NCBI GenBank assembly: GCA_014871385.1
Contig: CM026425.1
Location: 4,800,496-4,864,495 of the forward strand
Length of the DNA stretch: 64,000 nucleotides
Reading direction: 5' to 3'
Source: Ceratodon purpureus
Lineage: Eukaryota; Streptophyta; Bryopsida; Pseudoditrichales; Ditrichaceae
Shown here one piece after another: positions 1 to 12,128 of the stretch; the stretch's first letter is position 1; each line of letters opens with the position of its first letter. The notes below the pieces were generated by a model, which saw only the letters and a list, made by a program, of their open reading frames with translations, was not told where the DNA came from and searched no databases. The translations under genes were made by a program, and so were the position numbers.

Positions 1-418
1 ATTTCTTTTCGATGAATTAGTCTAGTAAGTCCAAGACACCAGGTGCGAGAAAGCCAAGGCCAGGAGCAGATCGGCAAGCTTCTCTGTTTTTTGAAGTGAA
101 CGTCGGAAGCACAATTGTGGTGTTCTTGCGGTTATTCGAAGGCTTGGCTTAATTTAAGATCACCTGGATGTTTAGCTGAGAGGTTCAGGCAAGACAATAT
201 TAGGGCTAGCTAATCTATCCATGCTGTTCTTCAGAAACTTTGAGCGTGCGTTGGTTACCAATTTCAGATTCTCTTTGATCTTATCCTTTGTAAGGAATTT
301 GTTAAGGTTCAGACACTAGCTTGAACTGTATGTTTTGCCGCACTATTGCATATTATCTAGTTGTGATATTGGTCCAGGTTCGTTAAGATGGATATATTTG
401 TTGACGGTTTACGTGCAG
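1..418. other. Intronic or upstream sequence of TNL1, no coding exon recognised
   Basis: No reading frame here resembles the NB-ARC end that should precede the first LRR exon. The next exon opens at 419 behind a pyrimidine-rich stretch ending in CAG, and it opens in phase 0. In the relative TNL2 the equivalent position is an intron between the NB-ARC exon and the first LRR exon. The simplest reading is that this stretch is the 3' part of that intron and the TIR and NB-ARC exons lie left of the window. Confidence 0.4.
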
Positions 419-3400
419 GGGACGGATAGACTTAGGGGCCTCAACCTCTCTGCAATGGACCGCCATGGGACACCGACCCCAGCAGCTGAGCAATTTGCAA
501 GTGTGGAGGAGCTGCACTTGCTTGTACTGGACGGCTGTGCAGGTGCTGGTGATGATTTTTCGAAGTTGTCGCAAGAGTTGCGGTGGCTGCAATGGAGGTC
601 TTTTCCTTCTGCTGAGCTACCTTCTCATTTGAACTTACTCAACCTAGCAGTTCTGGATCTTACTGACAGTGCCAACTTGTGTCGACTTTGGCAAGAAGAT
701 GCACCTCCTGAGGTATAATATTTACTTCATGCGCACTTAGGAAGTAACAAAAGAAGTCTTAATAATATTTCTCAGCTACATGGACTCTTAAGGTAGAATG
801 ATTGATTGGTTTTTGCCGAGAGCGTGTCAAATACTGACCATGTCAAGAATGTTTGTGTTTGCTGAAGCGAAGTGTTACTTGAAAGAATGGTCATTTCAAA
901 AAGACTTTGCTGACAGATGATTTCATAACTCTACCTTCGGTTGACGTTGATTTTGTAGTTCCGGAACCTCCAGAGATTGGTTCTGAAGAATTGCAGAGGC
1001 CTAGAAGAGCTCCCACAAAATATAGACCACAGCTTACCAAGGCTCAGGACAATGGAGATGGAGAATTGTTCGTTGATCAAAACGCTCCCTGAGTCTCTTG
1101 GCCAATTGAAGTACTTGGAGCAGCTTATACTTTCTGGTTGCGAAAACCTCACGACCTTACCAAACTCGATTGGAAATCTCACCAAACTTGAGAAACTTAT
1201 GTTAAACGACTGCATCCGATTGAAATTTTTGCCTCTGGAGTTGGGGAAACTATCGAATCTGTTGGAGTTGAACCTTTCCAACTGCAACAATCTGCATGAG
1301 TTGCCATCATCAATGGGAAGGCTGAGGAAGTTAAAGGTCCTTCGCATGCGTATACCAGTCTCGGTGAAGGCGGATGACCGTGATGGAATGGGTCTAGGTG
1401 ACTTCTATGCACAGCTCTATACCTCGTCCACGTCGCATGTCGTCACGGAGCTCCCACAAAGCTTCGAAGGACTTGAGGCGCTTATGTACCTGGATATGGC
1501 AGGTTGCAAAGTGAAGGGATCTCTACCATCAAGTTTCGGAGCCCTCACGGCTTTGTCTACTCTCAATTTGCAGGGCACTCAACTCGTTGCCATCGAAGCG
1601 CTTCCTCCGAGTGTGCAGCACCTTGATCTGTTCAACTGTCGATGGTTGGTCCATCTTCCGTGCTTTTCAAAGATGAGATGCTTGAAATACCTCAATCTGG
1701 GTAACTGCCAGAGTTTGACAGGTGTTAAGGGCCTGGAGTCTGTGACTTCTTTGGAGGAAATCAATCTTGCAGGGTGCACATCTTTAGTTCCTACCGGCAC
1801 GCACAATATTGTGCACAACAGAGCACTGCGCATGTGTGGCTTGAGCGGGAGTAACCTTGGAGTCTCTTACAATAACGCATGGTCTGAGGTGAGTATCGAG
1901 ATCAACTCATTCTCTAAGTCCGATCATGATGTCATTGATTTTTGGGCCAAGTTCTCAAATTTTGTTAGTGCACTGTAATGCTCTATAGAATGAATCATGG
2001 TGGTGTTGATCATATAACAAACACTAGATGTTATGGTTGCAGAAGGAACCAGCTTCACAACTCATCAGTTACTACGCCAATGTTATGGGGTTCCTCCCGA
2101 ATGGCATGGCACAAATGATAAAGGAGGTACGAATCGGTGCAGCACAGTTGGTGATGGAGACAACCATTTCAAGTGAGACAGAGTGTGTTGCTATGGTCAT
2201 TTGTGTTGTAGCACATGATCAAGGTTGGACTAGTCATCCTTCCGAGGCAGACCCTGCAGAGAAGGGTCTGTATAACAGTCCGTGTCATCTGGAAGTAAGG
2301 ATCATGAGAGACAACATCCAGGTCAACTACGCATTCTTGTTTCGATTGAAGCATGCAGATCAACGCAACCAAGTGTATCTTCTCACGCTTCGAAGCTCTG
2401 ATCCATTGATCCAATCACTCAAGTTTGGCGACAAGGTTTGTGTGTATGCACAAACATCGTGGGTAGGATGGAAAATTACAGTGGAGGAGGGAGCAATCTG
2501 TGTGATACATGGAAAAAATGATGACCAAGTTGCGGCTATCAACTCCAAGTTGTTGAGCAAGGCTGAGTCCAAAGAACTGGGTCTCAAATTGAGCAAACTT
2601 GTGTTGGCAGATGATACAAATCCATCTCTGGTAAAATCATTATTTCACATATGTTTTGATGTCATAGAAGTGCTTTGCTTAACTATCTTGATTGAGGTTG
2701 ATAGACAAAGCATAAATGATTTTCTTTGAAGTTTCAACCATTTGATATATTTATGCTAATTGGTTCAAAGAGTGCATCTAGTTTTTTAGTATTTTGTAAT
2801 CTTTCGTTTAACTGTATGCTCTTTACAGGTTTGTAGCTCTCGTGAAGTAGTGCATGTATGAGGTTATAAGAAGTTTCATTTGAATGAGAAGACCTGATAT
2901 ATGTATTTTTGGGTGGCACTTGATTTTAATCTTTCAAAAAATGTTACTGCAGGTGGAATTCTTGCAGAATACAAGCATTAAGAGTGATGAAATTCCTGGA
3001 GAATCAAGTGACAATTCACCATCGGAAGAAATTGCCATTGTGTCTGAGCAGATGGGACAACATTCTAATGAGGTGAGTACTTCATAGATGTAACTTACGT
3101 GGATCCACATCAATTGATTGATATTCAAAAATATATATTCAAAGTAGGTGCTTCTTAAATAAAATTGATTTTGATTCTATTCAACATTGAAGTAATAAAA
3201 AACAACCTTACTTGAACATGTTTCAAGGTATATTATTATATATGCATGTTTTTAGAATTCAATTTTTCTTGAAACGTGAAAGAAATAATATCCTTCCATG
3301 TTTCATAAGTTTTAAATGGAAAGTTCTCTACAAAAAAATTATCAAATGAGAAAGGATGATTCAATACAACTAATAACATCCTCTGATGTATTCTTGGAAA

Positions 3401-4387
3401 TGTGTTCAAAATATCAAGCAACAAGCACCTTGGACTATTCCACCCTTGGATGGCAAGTACACTTGGACAAACTGGTGGAGACTTCCAAGAGCAGGCGAGG
3501 GGATTGTATCATTCACAGCTGAAGGCTCAAACGATGTCCATGTAGCAATTTCAACATCATCAGAAACTCGAGTCCCCATGTACGAGATAGTCATTGGTGG
3601 GTGGGGGAATGGTACATCTGTTGTACGAAGACGAGCACAAGGGCTTAACCTGACTTTTGTGGCCACAGTGGGTGTGATAAATCCAAAGACTCCCAATCAA
3701 CTCTGGGTGTCCATTGACAAAAGAACTTCCATCATTCAGATTGGCCAAGGAGAGCCTAGCAACCAAGATATCCTTACCCAGTACTTGGACCCATATTTCA
3801 TTTCTGAAGCTCGATATGTCTCGTTTACAACATGGGATACCCCAATCACATATTCAAATGTAGTGGTTACAGAAGTGGAGCACATCCAGGCACCAGATGA
3901 TGTGGAAGAGAAAATTCACCTTGAACTTGTTATGGACCAAAAATGGTCCATCATGCCACGTCATGGGCAATACACTTGGGCTCATTATTGGAAGCTCCCA
4001 AGAATGGGCCAAGGAGTCATGTCATTTGCTGTGGAAGGCAACACAGACATCCACTTGGCAGTGTCTGCTCGCCCTCAGACCTTGAAACCAATGTATGAGA
4101 TTGTTATTGGAGGGTGGAATAACACACAGTCTGTGATTCGAAGAGAAAGTGGAGGACGGAATCTATGTGTTGTCCAAACTGGGATCACCAATGATACAAG
4201 TTGTTTCTGGGTGTCCATCGATGATCGAACAAAGATTATCCAGTTGGGTAGAGGAGTCCCATGCCAGAATACCTTCTGCAGGTGGATGGATCCTGATTTT
4301 CTCTCAGAATCCTTATATTTTTCTTTCACTACTTTCTCCACTTCTATCACCTACTCTAATGTGCAGGTTGCAGCATTACCTAAGTGA
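419..4387 (+). CDS. TNL1: 3' part of a TIR-NB-LRR-type immune receptor with C-terminal Methyltransf_FA repeats (5'-partial)
   Basis: Five exons join in phase: 419-712, 959-1888, 2043-2630, 2953-3072 and 3419-4387, all with GT-AG boundaries, giving 966 codons plus stop. The first exon matches the exon of TNL2 that follows its NB-ARC exon (start of the LRR, 'L..L.LDGC' and 'ELRWLQWR' motifs). The second holds about ten plant-type LRRs (L..L.L..C..L..LP..). The third encodes a beta-rich domain unlike LRR. The fourth is a short acidic linker. The last holds two tandem copies, about 150 residues each, of a domain with the signature YEIVIGGW followed by S.(V/I).RR and W.SID.RT.IIQ.G, which I recognise as the farnesoic acid O-methyltransferase-like family (Pfam Methyltransf_FA). 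The N-terminal TIR and NB-ARC are inferred from TNL2, not seen. LRR plus this tail suggests pathogen sensing with an integrated sensor-like domain; the function of the tail is unknown. Confidence 0.75.
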
Positions 4388-4569
4388 TGACTTGATTGTT
4401 GTCAAGCATCTGTAGACTGGCACGGCGAAGGGGAGGTGGAGCTCAAAGAGCCTGGCTCCAAGTCAAGGTTTGGAGAGAGGCCTCGATACGGCGTGAACAT
4501 GGGATTCAGGTTTTGAAGAGTTGGATTGATGTGGTGAGGAGTGGAAAGATGCATTGGAGCATGGTTTTT

Positions 4570-4747
4570 TGGAAGAGTTGCCAATCGATGTTGTAGGGAC
4601 GCTGATATGGGATCGGCTGGTGGGTCGCGGCTCGAGAAGGGGCGGTCACTCCAGACCATGTCCATGATGCGCGCAGTCTGCCGAGATTGGAAGGACTGGG
4701 TGGATAACACAACCACCTTTGATTCCAGCTACTCCAGGTTGTTGTAG
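4570..4747 (+). pseudogene. F-box domain remnant
   Basis: Starting near 4572, one frame reads EELPIDVVGTLIWDRL, the classic opening of an F-box (LP.D....I...L). After about 12 codons the reading moves by one frame into LEKGRSLQTMSMMRAVCRDW, the second half of an F-box (..M..VCR.W). The two halves sit in different frames with nothing else of a gene around them, so this is a decayed F-box fragment just downstream of TNL1. F-box proteins are SCF ubiquitin ligase substrate adaptors; no substrate domain is visible here. Confidence 0.5.
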
Positions 4748-4861
4748 AGAGCAATACGCAGAGCAATTATATTTGTAGTATCAGGAGGAGCAGTAAAGCT
4801 CTTCGGATGACTCAAGTTATTTCGGTTATTGCTACATTCTCGAAAACTGACCTAAGTTGGC

Positions 4862-5875
4862 ATACAATACACACCGAGTGTAATATGACTTAAGGTTTAG
4901 CAATCTTCTAATTTATAAAGAAATTGTAGTAAAAGTTTCTATTGGGAATAAAAATATAAAAATCAATTCACCTCTAAATGACTTCCTCTTCGTCACCTAA
5001 AACCATGCAAAACTCCTTTACTTGGTTTTTGATGCTTCTACCCTGGGTTTTATCCTACTCAATTAAGAGTCACAGCAAGGAAAGGTACGACACGGAAAAA
5101 AATCCTTGAGCAACATCACACATGCTACCATCAACTTTATATCTCCCCGAACAACTGCAACTTCCGAGTTTAGCTACAAAATTGTGCTGTTCATAACAAT
5201 CTAACCGTCTACCCTGCAGCTTGGATCAAAAGCTTCAAGAAACTTCCAAACCTCAGAGAAGAACAACCAATTCCTATAAAAGAAACTCAGTGAAAAAAGA
5301 CCAAAGGCAACCAATCCTTGATAACTATTTCCCAAACACTTGCTCAAACTCTTCCTACAGTGCCACAAATCCAACCATATGAACTGTCATCACTTACATC
5401 AAACAGCAGGTTCACCCTGCAAGATATCGTCTAAAGTCACAGACATCAAATTTCGTGTAAGGAAGCCACAGAATCCACAAACTCAATACTCACGTCACGA
5501 ATACACAGTATTGGGAGAACATATACAATTGCGGATTGTTCGACAGAGAAGTTTATGAGCTAAGAATTTATTTCGAAAGTAGCTTAAACGCTATCAGTTC
5601 CTAAACAATCACTACAAGCAGAGCTCTTCACTCGAAGAAACTCTGCTTCCTTTCCAAACACGAGCATGGAATCGCAGCTTTCTCAGTGAAAGAATGCAGC
5701 CAGGATGTCAAACGACTGAAACTCACAATCAGCATGAAAAAAATGCGTCGGTCTCAATCTCTACAGGAACCCTAAAAATACGAACAATGCAACGAAACCC
5801 TAATTGAGCTTCGCAATTCACTTGGCGTACCCTTCGCCAGGCTCATCGTCCATGTGGTACGCCTTCCCCATCACG
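4862..5875. repeat. Left copy of a segmental duplication (other copy 55577-56665)
   Basis: From the text 'caatacacaccgagtgtaat' onward this stretch aligns with 55577-56665 in the same orientation, with scattered substitutions and small indels (for example, the right copy has extra bases near 55725 and 56190). It covers the 3' flank and probable 3' UTR of the complex I gene at 56.6 kb. Homology stops abruptly at 5875, inside the last codons of that gene. No independent gene is seen in it. Confidence 0.85.
5818..5875 (-). pseudogene. Truncated 3' end of the complex I B14.5a-like gene
   Basis: The minus strand carries the stop codon and roughly the last 18 codons of the gene at 56608-57033 (AYHMDDEPGEGYAK-type ending), nearly identical. 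It is then cut off at 5875, where unrelated sequence begins. It is a gene fragment left by the segmental duplication and cannot encode a working product. Confidence 0.8.
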
Positions 5876-6064
5876 AGTTAGTAAACCATAACATGCTTGA
5901 TCAAGATGGCGGTGCCCAAAGCCCATTGCAAGAAGTGTTTATCAAGGTTAAATACTGCACATTATTTTTCAGAGCACCTACAACTTTGTTCTCTGTCTCC
6001 AGTTTACCAATCAGAGCCTTAGAGCATCCCAGTGAACCCGAATTCGTGAACCCTTTTGAGACAT

Positions 6065-6886
6065 CCCGACACCGTCGCCCCAAATGATTAGAGAGCAGCT
6101 TGAGCAACCTTTTCGTGAAGTCTCATGAAGATACTTCGATCTGAAACCATGTTCCGGAGAGTCTCAACCTAGGTACGCACTGTACAACACCAAGGCTACA
6201 CCTACAACACCCATCATCGAGTTCAACACCGAATCTACCGGCAACCTATGCAACAATTGTCCACCTAGCTAGAGAGTCACATTGAGGCCTTACCTCGATG
6301 ATGGCCAAACGGCGGCGTCGCTGATTGCTCACTGTAGCCCAATGAGGCGGACGGCTTCCCTTCAGGAGCTACCAAAATCGAGAAGAGTTGAAGCTCAACT
6401 GTTGGGCATAGCATGTGATGAATCCGTTATGTGCTAAAAATTCTCAGATTTTCTTCCCTGCGATGCAATGAGCATCTTCAGATGGGGCCTTCTCACCAGC
6501 AGTTTGAGAACTACCACACGTCAACAGCAAAACAGCGATAGCACAACATGGGCGAGCCTAAGTAACAGTGACGACGGAGATATTAGGTCACGCCTCCATA
6601 GACAGCACTGTAGTGATCACCTTATCAGAACCTGTGAAATAGATAGCGCCGTGACTGTTGATGTTATCAACTCAAATAACATCAACAGGAGTGCAATTGC
6701 CTGTTCAAGAGGATTATTACTTGGCGGGAAGAATTGGGATCAAACGGGACCTGGCTGGGCATTTCTGACAATCAGTGACATGGCAGACATTGCAGACATT
6801 TCTGACTCGTGTTTGACTTTCGATCACGGAATACAGGAAGCCGCATTATCCCCGGAATCTAGACGGTCAGCTTCCCCGTAAGGAAA
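6065..6886. repeat. Left arm of a long inverted repeat flanking MULE1
   Basis: The stretch from about 6065 to about 6850 matches the reverse complement of about 37400-38610 at roughly 75-90 percent by eye. Shared landmarks are 'gaaaccatgttccggaga', 'caatgaggcggacggc' (left form), 'gatcaccttatcag' and 'gatcacggaatacag'. The right arm is longer because of internal insertions. MULE1 sits between the arms. No convincing gene is visible; 6468-6881 is open on the plus strand but lies wholly within the repeat. Confidence 0.75.
6878..6886. repeat. Target site duplication of MULE1 (left)
   Basis: GTAAGGAAA directly precedes the left end (GGGTCTC...) and recurs directly after the right end (...GAGACCC) at 37276-37284. 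A 9-bp duplication is the hallmark length for Mutator-like elements. Confidence 0.9.
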
Positions 6887-7177
6887 GGGTCTCTCTATTC
6901 TCCCCCGACGAGCGGTGCAGCCGCCCGCCTCGCGGGCAGGGGCAGCCCAACTCGTCGGGTCGATCCCCCGTCCCCGGCCCAGGCCGTCCCGGCCCCGTGG
7001 AGCCCCCGCCCCCGTGCCGCGGAGCCCCCCCGCGCCCGGTCTCGCGGCACCCGCCCGCGCGGGCCTTCATCCCCCGTCCCCGTCTTCATCCCCGTCCCCG
7101 TCGTCGTCGTCTCTCTCGCGGGGGGGGGGGGGGCGTCGTCTCTCTCGCCCGCGGGGTGCCATTACTGCCGCCGTCGG
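6887..7177 (+). repeat. Left terminal inverted repeat of MULE1 (GC-rich, probable promoter)
   Basis: It is about 290 bp, extremely G+C and CpG rich, and almost identical to the reverse complement of 36990-37275. Differences are mostly in the length of a G run (near 7120) and of CCCCGT repeats. It lies immediately upstream of the transposase gene. In MuDR the terminal repeats hold the promoters and transposase binding sites; the same role is inferred here. Confidence 0.9.
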
Positions 7178-7354
7178 CTGAGGCGGCTGCTGCAATTGTT
7201 TTTTCTTCGTTTTGTGTTTTGTTGTGCGGACAGGTTGCAACTTCTTTGTAGAATGCAGAGCGTATTTCCTCATGATGACAGGAAGGTGAGGTTTGAAGTG
7301 GAAAACGATTATGATGCAAGAGGACCTTCAGTCATGATGTGATGGTGGAGGGAG

Positions 7355-10300
7355 ATGCCGATGCCGTGGAGGACGCGGGGACACAGCATTTTGAAGAGGA
7401 GGTGTCGACTGTCCTGTTCCGAGGGTTTGAGCGAGGTGAGGCAGCGCCCGGTTTCAGTCATGGAGGTGTGGATCAGGTTGCGACTGCAATGGCCGACGGC
7501 ATTGGTCCGAGGCAGAGGTTTGCCGTGGATCTATCTGCTGTTGGAGAGGACTCTACATGGGAGGAAGACCTGGGAAACTTCGGTGTCACCTTGGACGAGG
7601 GATGTCGACCTAATTCAGTTCTTAGGTTTACTGTTGCAGAACCAGGCGGACCTAGCGCCTGTCCAGCGGAGTTCGTGTACGAGGGAGCGCGAGGAGGCTG
7701 TCCAGAACACCGCCAGGGAGCACTACAAGGAGACGGTGACTCCGATCTGGAGCTTCCGGCGTGGGAGCAATTTCGCCACGATGAAGAAGTCGTATGCAGA
7801 GATGGGGAGGAAACACGGTAGAGTCTGGAGAGAGTACGCCAGAGTCTGGAGGGAGTTCATTTGTCGGATGAAGACTCTGATGACCAAAAGGAGCCAGAGG
7901 CAAACAGTGGAGGAGGTCTACCGCCGGAGGAAGACAGTAAGCCCTTCGACTTAGACATGCTGGCTGAAGTCACGAAAAGGCGACCTTGGAGGAAGATGAA
8001 GGAGAAGGTACAGGCGTCTGTCCAGGTTCCGCCACCAGGACCATTCAGCAGAACCGATATACTGTGGGAAGAGAAGATCAATGCAGGCAACGGCTACCGC
8101 AGGCAAACCCAGAAGGCTACGATCCCGTGGAACAGATTGGAAGATTTTTTAGAGGGAGAGATGTCTGGAAGGCAGCATCCTTGCACCTTTGTGGAGGAGT
8201 CTAGGAAGTGTATAAAGAAAGATGACCGGAAGCAAATCCGAGCCGACTCTGCAGTGCAGGAGATTAGGTATGGGGTGACATTCTCAGTCTGAATAGTATG
8301 TGCTTCCTGCTAAATGACTGCTCTGTTTTTTACTTTTCGGTATTATGCTTTGCTGAATTCATGCAGATGACCACTGTTTTGGCCTCTGGTAACGTCGAAC
8401 ATGTTTCCTGCCCAAAACAGGTACTGGTGTCAATACGGCCCTGAGGACTATTCACGACACTATAAGGTGGAGGTACAGAAAGTGTTCTCCCATGCCCTTG
8501 GACAGAAGAAGAACTCTACAAATCAAAAGAAGGCATTGAAGGCGGCCAAAAAACTGGTAGAGAAGGCTGCCAAAGAGGCCGAGAAGGCTGAAAAGGCTGC
8601 TGAGAAGGCTGCGAAAGCAGCTGAGAAGAAGGGGCGAGCTAAGAAGAAGGTCAGGACAGAGGAAGTGCCGGACCTGAATGATGAAGCTCAGGGGGATGAC
8701 GAAGAGGAGCTCCAGAGGGTGCTGGAGGCACAACAGAGACTGCTCCAGGCACAAGCCCTAATTCTGGCTGCAACCAAGCCTGGCCGGAAATCAAGGGTGA
8801 GCAAAATTCAGGCTGGCATGTCCATGAAGAGAGGCTGCCAGTGCAATTTCGTCGCAAAACAGTTGCAGGCAGATGAAACGCTGTGCACAATTCAGTTCCA
8901 CTGTATGACTTATACAAACAGAGACGGGAAACCCTGTCACGGTTCCGAATTTGGAGGACAGAGGGCGGGTCTATCCGGACACCTCTCTGCAGCTACAAAG
9001 CAGTGGATTGCTGCTAGTCTCAGAGCAGGGAAGTCACCAGCACAGGTGATGGCTGAGCACAAAGAAGAAGTGATGCGGTGTGCAGAGAATAACCTGCCAG
9101 CTACGAGGGACACTTTCATTATGCCATCGGATGTCTACAATATTGCAAATAAATTGGCCAAAGAACTATGGGAAAAACACCCCAGTGACGCAATGAGTGT
9201 CCGGCTCTGGACAGACGAGAACCCGGACAGCTGGTACCACTACAGGGAATACGGTAATTTGGAGCTTAACGACCCACCGCCACCGGAGGATGACCCGTTC
9301 TGTCTTGCACTCCAGACTGACTGGCAGCTGGAGATGATGGTAAGGCACGGACATGGTAGGGCGTTGTCAATGGATGCTACATTTTCGACAAACGCTCCGA
9401 AGGTAACCATTCTGCTGTTTCCTGTCCTGATAATTTTTTTTCTCTGTAAGTAATGCTTCTGTTCAATTTATTCTATGTCTAGAATTTCTACACCGCATTC
9501 TCTGTCCGGATCAGTATTGCTGTTTTTCTCTTAAACTGATCACCCGGCACTCTTCTCCTCTTGTGCAGTACCCGCTATACACGGTGATGGTCTTTGATGA
9601 ATGGGAACAGGGCATTCCTGTGGCCTTCACCATCCAGGGCAGATCCCGGGAAGTGGATATTGTGCCGTGGCTAACAAAGCTACGGGACCGTTGCTTGGCT
9701 GTCCGGCCTGATTGGAGACCTAACGCCTTCCTTGTAGATAACGATAATGCTGAACTTAACGCCATCAGGTTTGTTCCAGCCTAAATCTCTACAATTTCTT
9801 CAATCGAAGTTCAAGACGTTTCCCTGCTTTGTGATCCCCCTTGAGAATCCGGACTGATACAGTTCTCTGTGATTCCAGGAAGGTCTGGCCGGAAAGTGAG
9901 CCTCTTCCAGGGAAGAAGAAAGAAGACGTCGCAATTCTGCTCTGTCTCTGGCATACAAGGAAGGCATGGTTGGAGAATGCCACTCAGAAGATCAAAGCGA
10001 ACTACTTACGGACAGAGATTCTAGCTGCCTGTGCAGATTTAATGTATGGCAATGGGATTCTTCAGGGCGACCTTGCAGTGAAGGCTGCCCATGAGCGTTT
10101 CAAGTTCTTGAAGGCAAAGTACCCGCAGGCTAAGGCATTTTTTGCATATTTCGAGGAGCACTGGATTCCAAAGCTGGAGATGTGGGTTAAAGGTTTTCGT
10201 AATATGCCTCATGCCAATCAGGACACAAACGCCGCTGTCGAGAGCTACCACGCCAATTTAAAAGCGATTCTACGGACTTCAAGACAGAAGTTCGACGGAC

Positions 10301-11058
10301 GGCGGGTGGACTGGCTAATCTACCACCTCCTGAAGGATGTGCTGATTCACTATTGGTACGCAGTGCAGTGCAAACTGTTCGGTTTCATAAAAAACGGCAA
10401 GGCCGAAGGCATTGTGGCCAGTGCGGTAATCAGGGCTGAGGAGATTCCGGACGAACATGTCCTCTTCGACCTGGATCAGGATCTAGCGTATGTGGCATCC
10501 TAGACGACCTGTGGCACTATTTGGGTTGTGACCAGCCCAAACTCTGATTGGGCACAGTGCAGCTGTCCGCTTGGGATGCGGGGCAACGTATGTAAGCATG
10601 CTGTGAAAGTTTTCAGAATGATTAATCCTGAATGCCACCCTGCAGATATAATCCGATATGCAGGTTCGCTTCGGGGAACCATTCGAGTTGGGTTCGCTCC
10701 TGCTGGGATAACACAAGTGGTCGGAGATTCGGCGGACAAGTTCCAGGACAGGGAAAAATCAGTACCTGCTGTTCGCTGTCCGGAACAAGCTCTCGAGGCC
10801 ATGAGGGCCGGATGGGCAGAAATCGAGGCAGTAGCTGTGGACAATGAGAGGTTGCGGGATAACTTCTTGGCTATATTCAATGAGGCAAAGGGGAAGATTA
10901 TGTCCTTCAAGGTGAAGGCCGATAAGGGTTTATTGCACCCCTTGTCTCAACCGTCGTTCAAGGTGAATGATGGTCCCAAAAATCTGAGGAGGTTTAAGGC
11001 CTGCTCAGAAACAAGGGCGAAGAAGAGGGGAGGCCAAAGTAGAAAGTGGAACTCGTAG
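7355..11058 (+). pseudogene. MULE1 transposase (MuDR/FAR1-type DDE with SWIM zinc finger), one in-frame stop
   Basis: Likely exons are 7355-7936, 8014-8267, 8421-9402, 9569-9768 and 9879-11058, all phase-consistent, about 1065 codons. An Ala/Lys/Glu-rich coiled-coil segment (8540-8650) is followed by the catalytic core: SMDATF (first Asp, about residue 596), FLVDNDNAELN (second Asp), CLWH (the CxxH typical of Mutator transposases), NAAVESYH (the Glu), then a SWIM finger CSCPLGMRGNVCKH. A TAG at 10501-10503 (about codon 881) lies between the Glu and the SWIM finger with coding-like sequence on both sides, so the product would lose the finger. A 78-bp intron (10426-10503) could skip it in phase but would delete a segment that family members keep. 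The first 150 codons are uncertain: an acidic frame from 7342 overlaps this one. Confidence 0.8.
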
Positions 11059-12085
11059 AGCATTAGCTACCATGGTCTGGCCATTTATTTTCTTTATGGA
11101 GGGAGGTTCAGTGCTCTTCATATCGAACTTCGTGTTGTATTTGTGCAATTAGCACCACCTTTAATTTAAGTTCAGTAATTCAGAATGCGTACTGCCTTCT
11201 TCCCTGTCGTTGATGTCCTCACTGCGTACAACTGATTTGCATTACTTCCCCGGTTTAGGCAAATTGTCCTTAGGGCACCCTCTCATGTCGGACATGATGT
11301 GCACTGCCAATGGAACGCCTGAAATGTCGAATAGACTGGAGACTTAATCGATGATGAGAACCCTGTTATCTGTCCGGACATGGTCCCCGCTGTCCGGACG
11401 TACTGTTACCTGTCCTGAAATTCAGTCTCCTGGTATATTCCCCTGCAGGAGTGCTCAGGATGATCCCATACTCCCTTACTCTCATATGATGTATGCCGCT
11501 TCATCGAGTATGTCCCGGATAAATGATTTCATAATTGACATTTGGTTTCTGTCCCAAGAGTCTAATTTAATTTTCTCGTCTTCGTTAGTTTTCCCATTAT
11601 TTTACTTTTCCTTAAAACACATATATTTGTTTCTCATGACATTATTTCTTTCTCTATTTCCCTTTAAAGGTACGCCCTTGTCCCTTTTCTTAATATGTTT
11701 TATTACTCTCTAAACGAATTGAAGGTTCCTCCGTGTTATTTTATTTTGTCATGTCACTCTCCATTTTCTATATTTTTTTCCTTGAACGGTTGAACCACTC
11801 TATGTTACAATTCTGTATGTAGTTTTTTATTTTTTTCCGTTTGCAATGGTGGATGTACGTCGCTATCCTAATTTTTTTAAATGTTTTTTCCCCTTATTTC
11901 ATTCCCCTCTTTAGGATCGTCCCTCCCTTATTTTTATAATTCCTGTTCGGTTTTCGTTATGCTTATTTTTACAGAAATCATTGTACCCCCCCATCCTCCA
12001 TTTCTTTCGTAATTGGGGTTATTTTCCAACGGCGCTTACTCTTTTCCCTTTCTCCCCGTATTTTTAATTTTGGTTTCTCTCGTTT

Positions 12086-12128
<43 letters not shown>

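Noticed and set aside
6867-7320. Several Pro/Arg/Gly-rich open frames on both strands at the left end of MULE1
   Set aside because: They are produced by the extreme G+C content of the terminal repeat, and the right terminal repeat shows the same frames inverted.
7342-7821. Acidic 160-codon frame at the start of the MULE1 transposase
   Set aside because: The overlapping frame from 7355 has much higher G/C at third positions in its later part and ends at a consensus GTAAGC donor in phase with the next exon. The acidic frame runs into a stop. Its first 100 codons remain a possible alternative.
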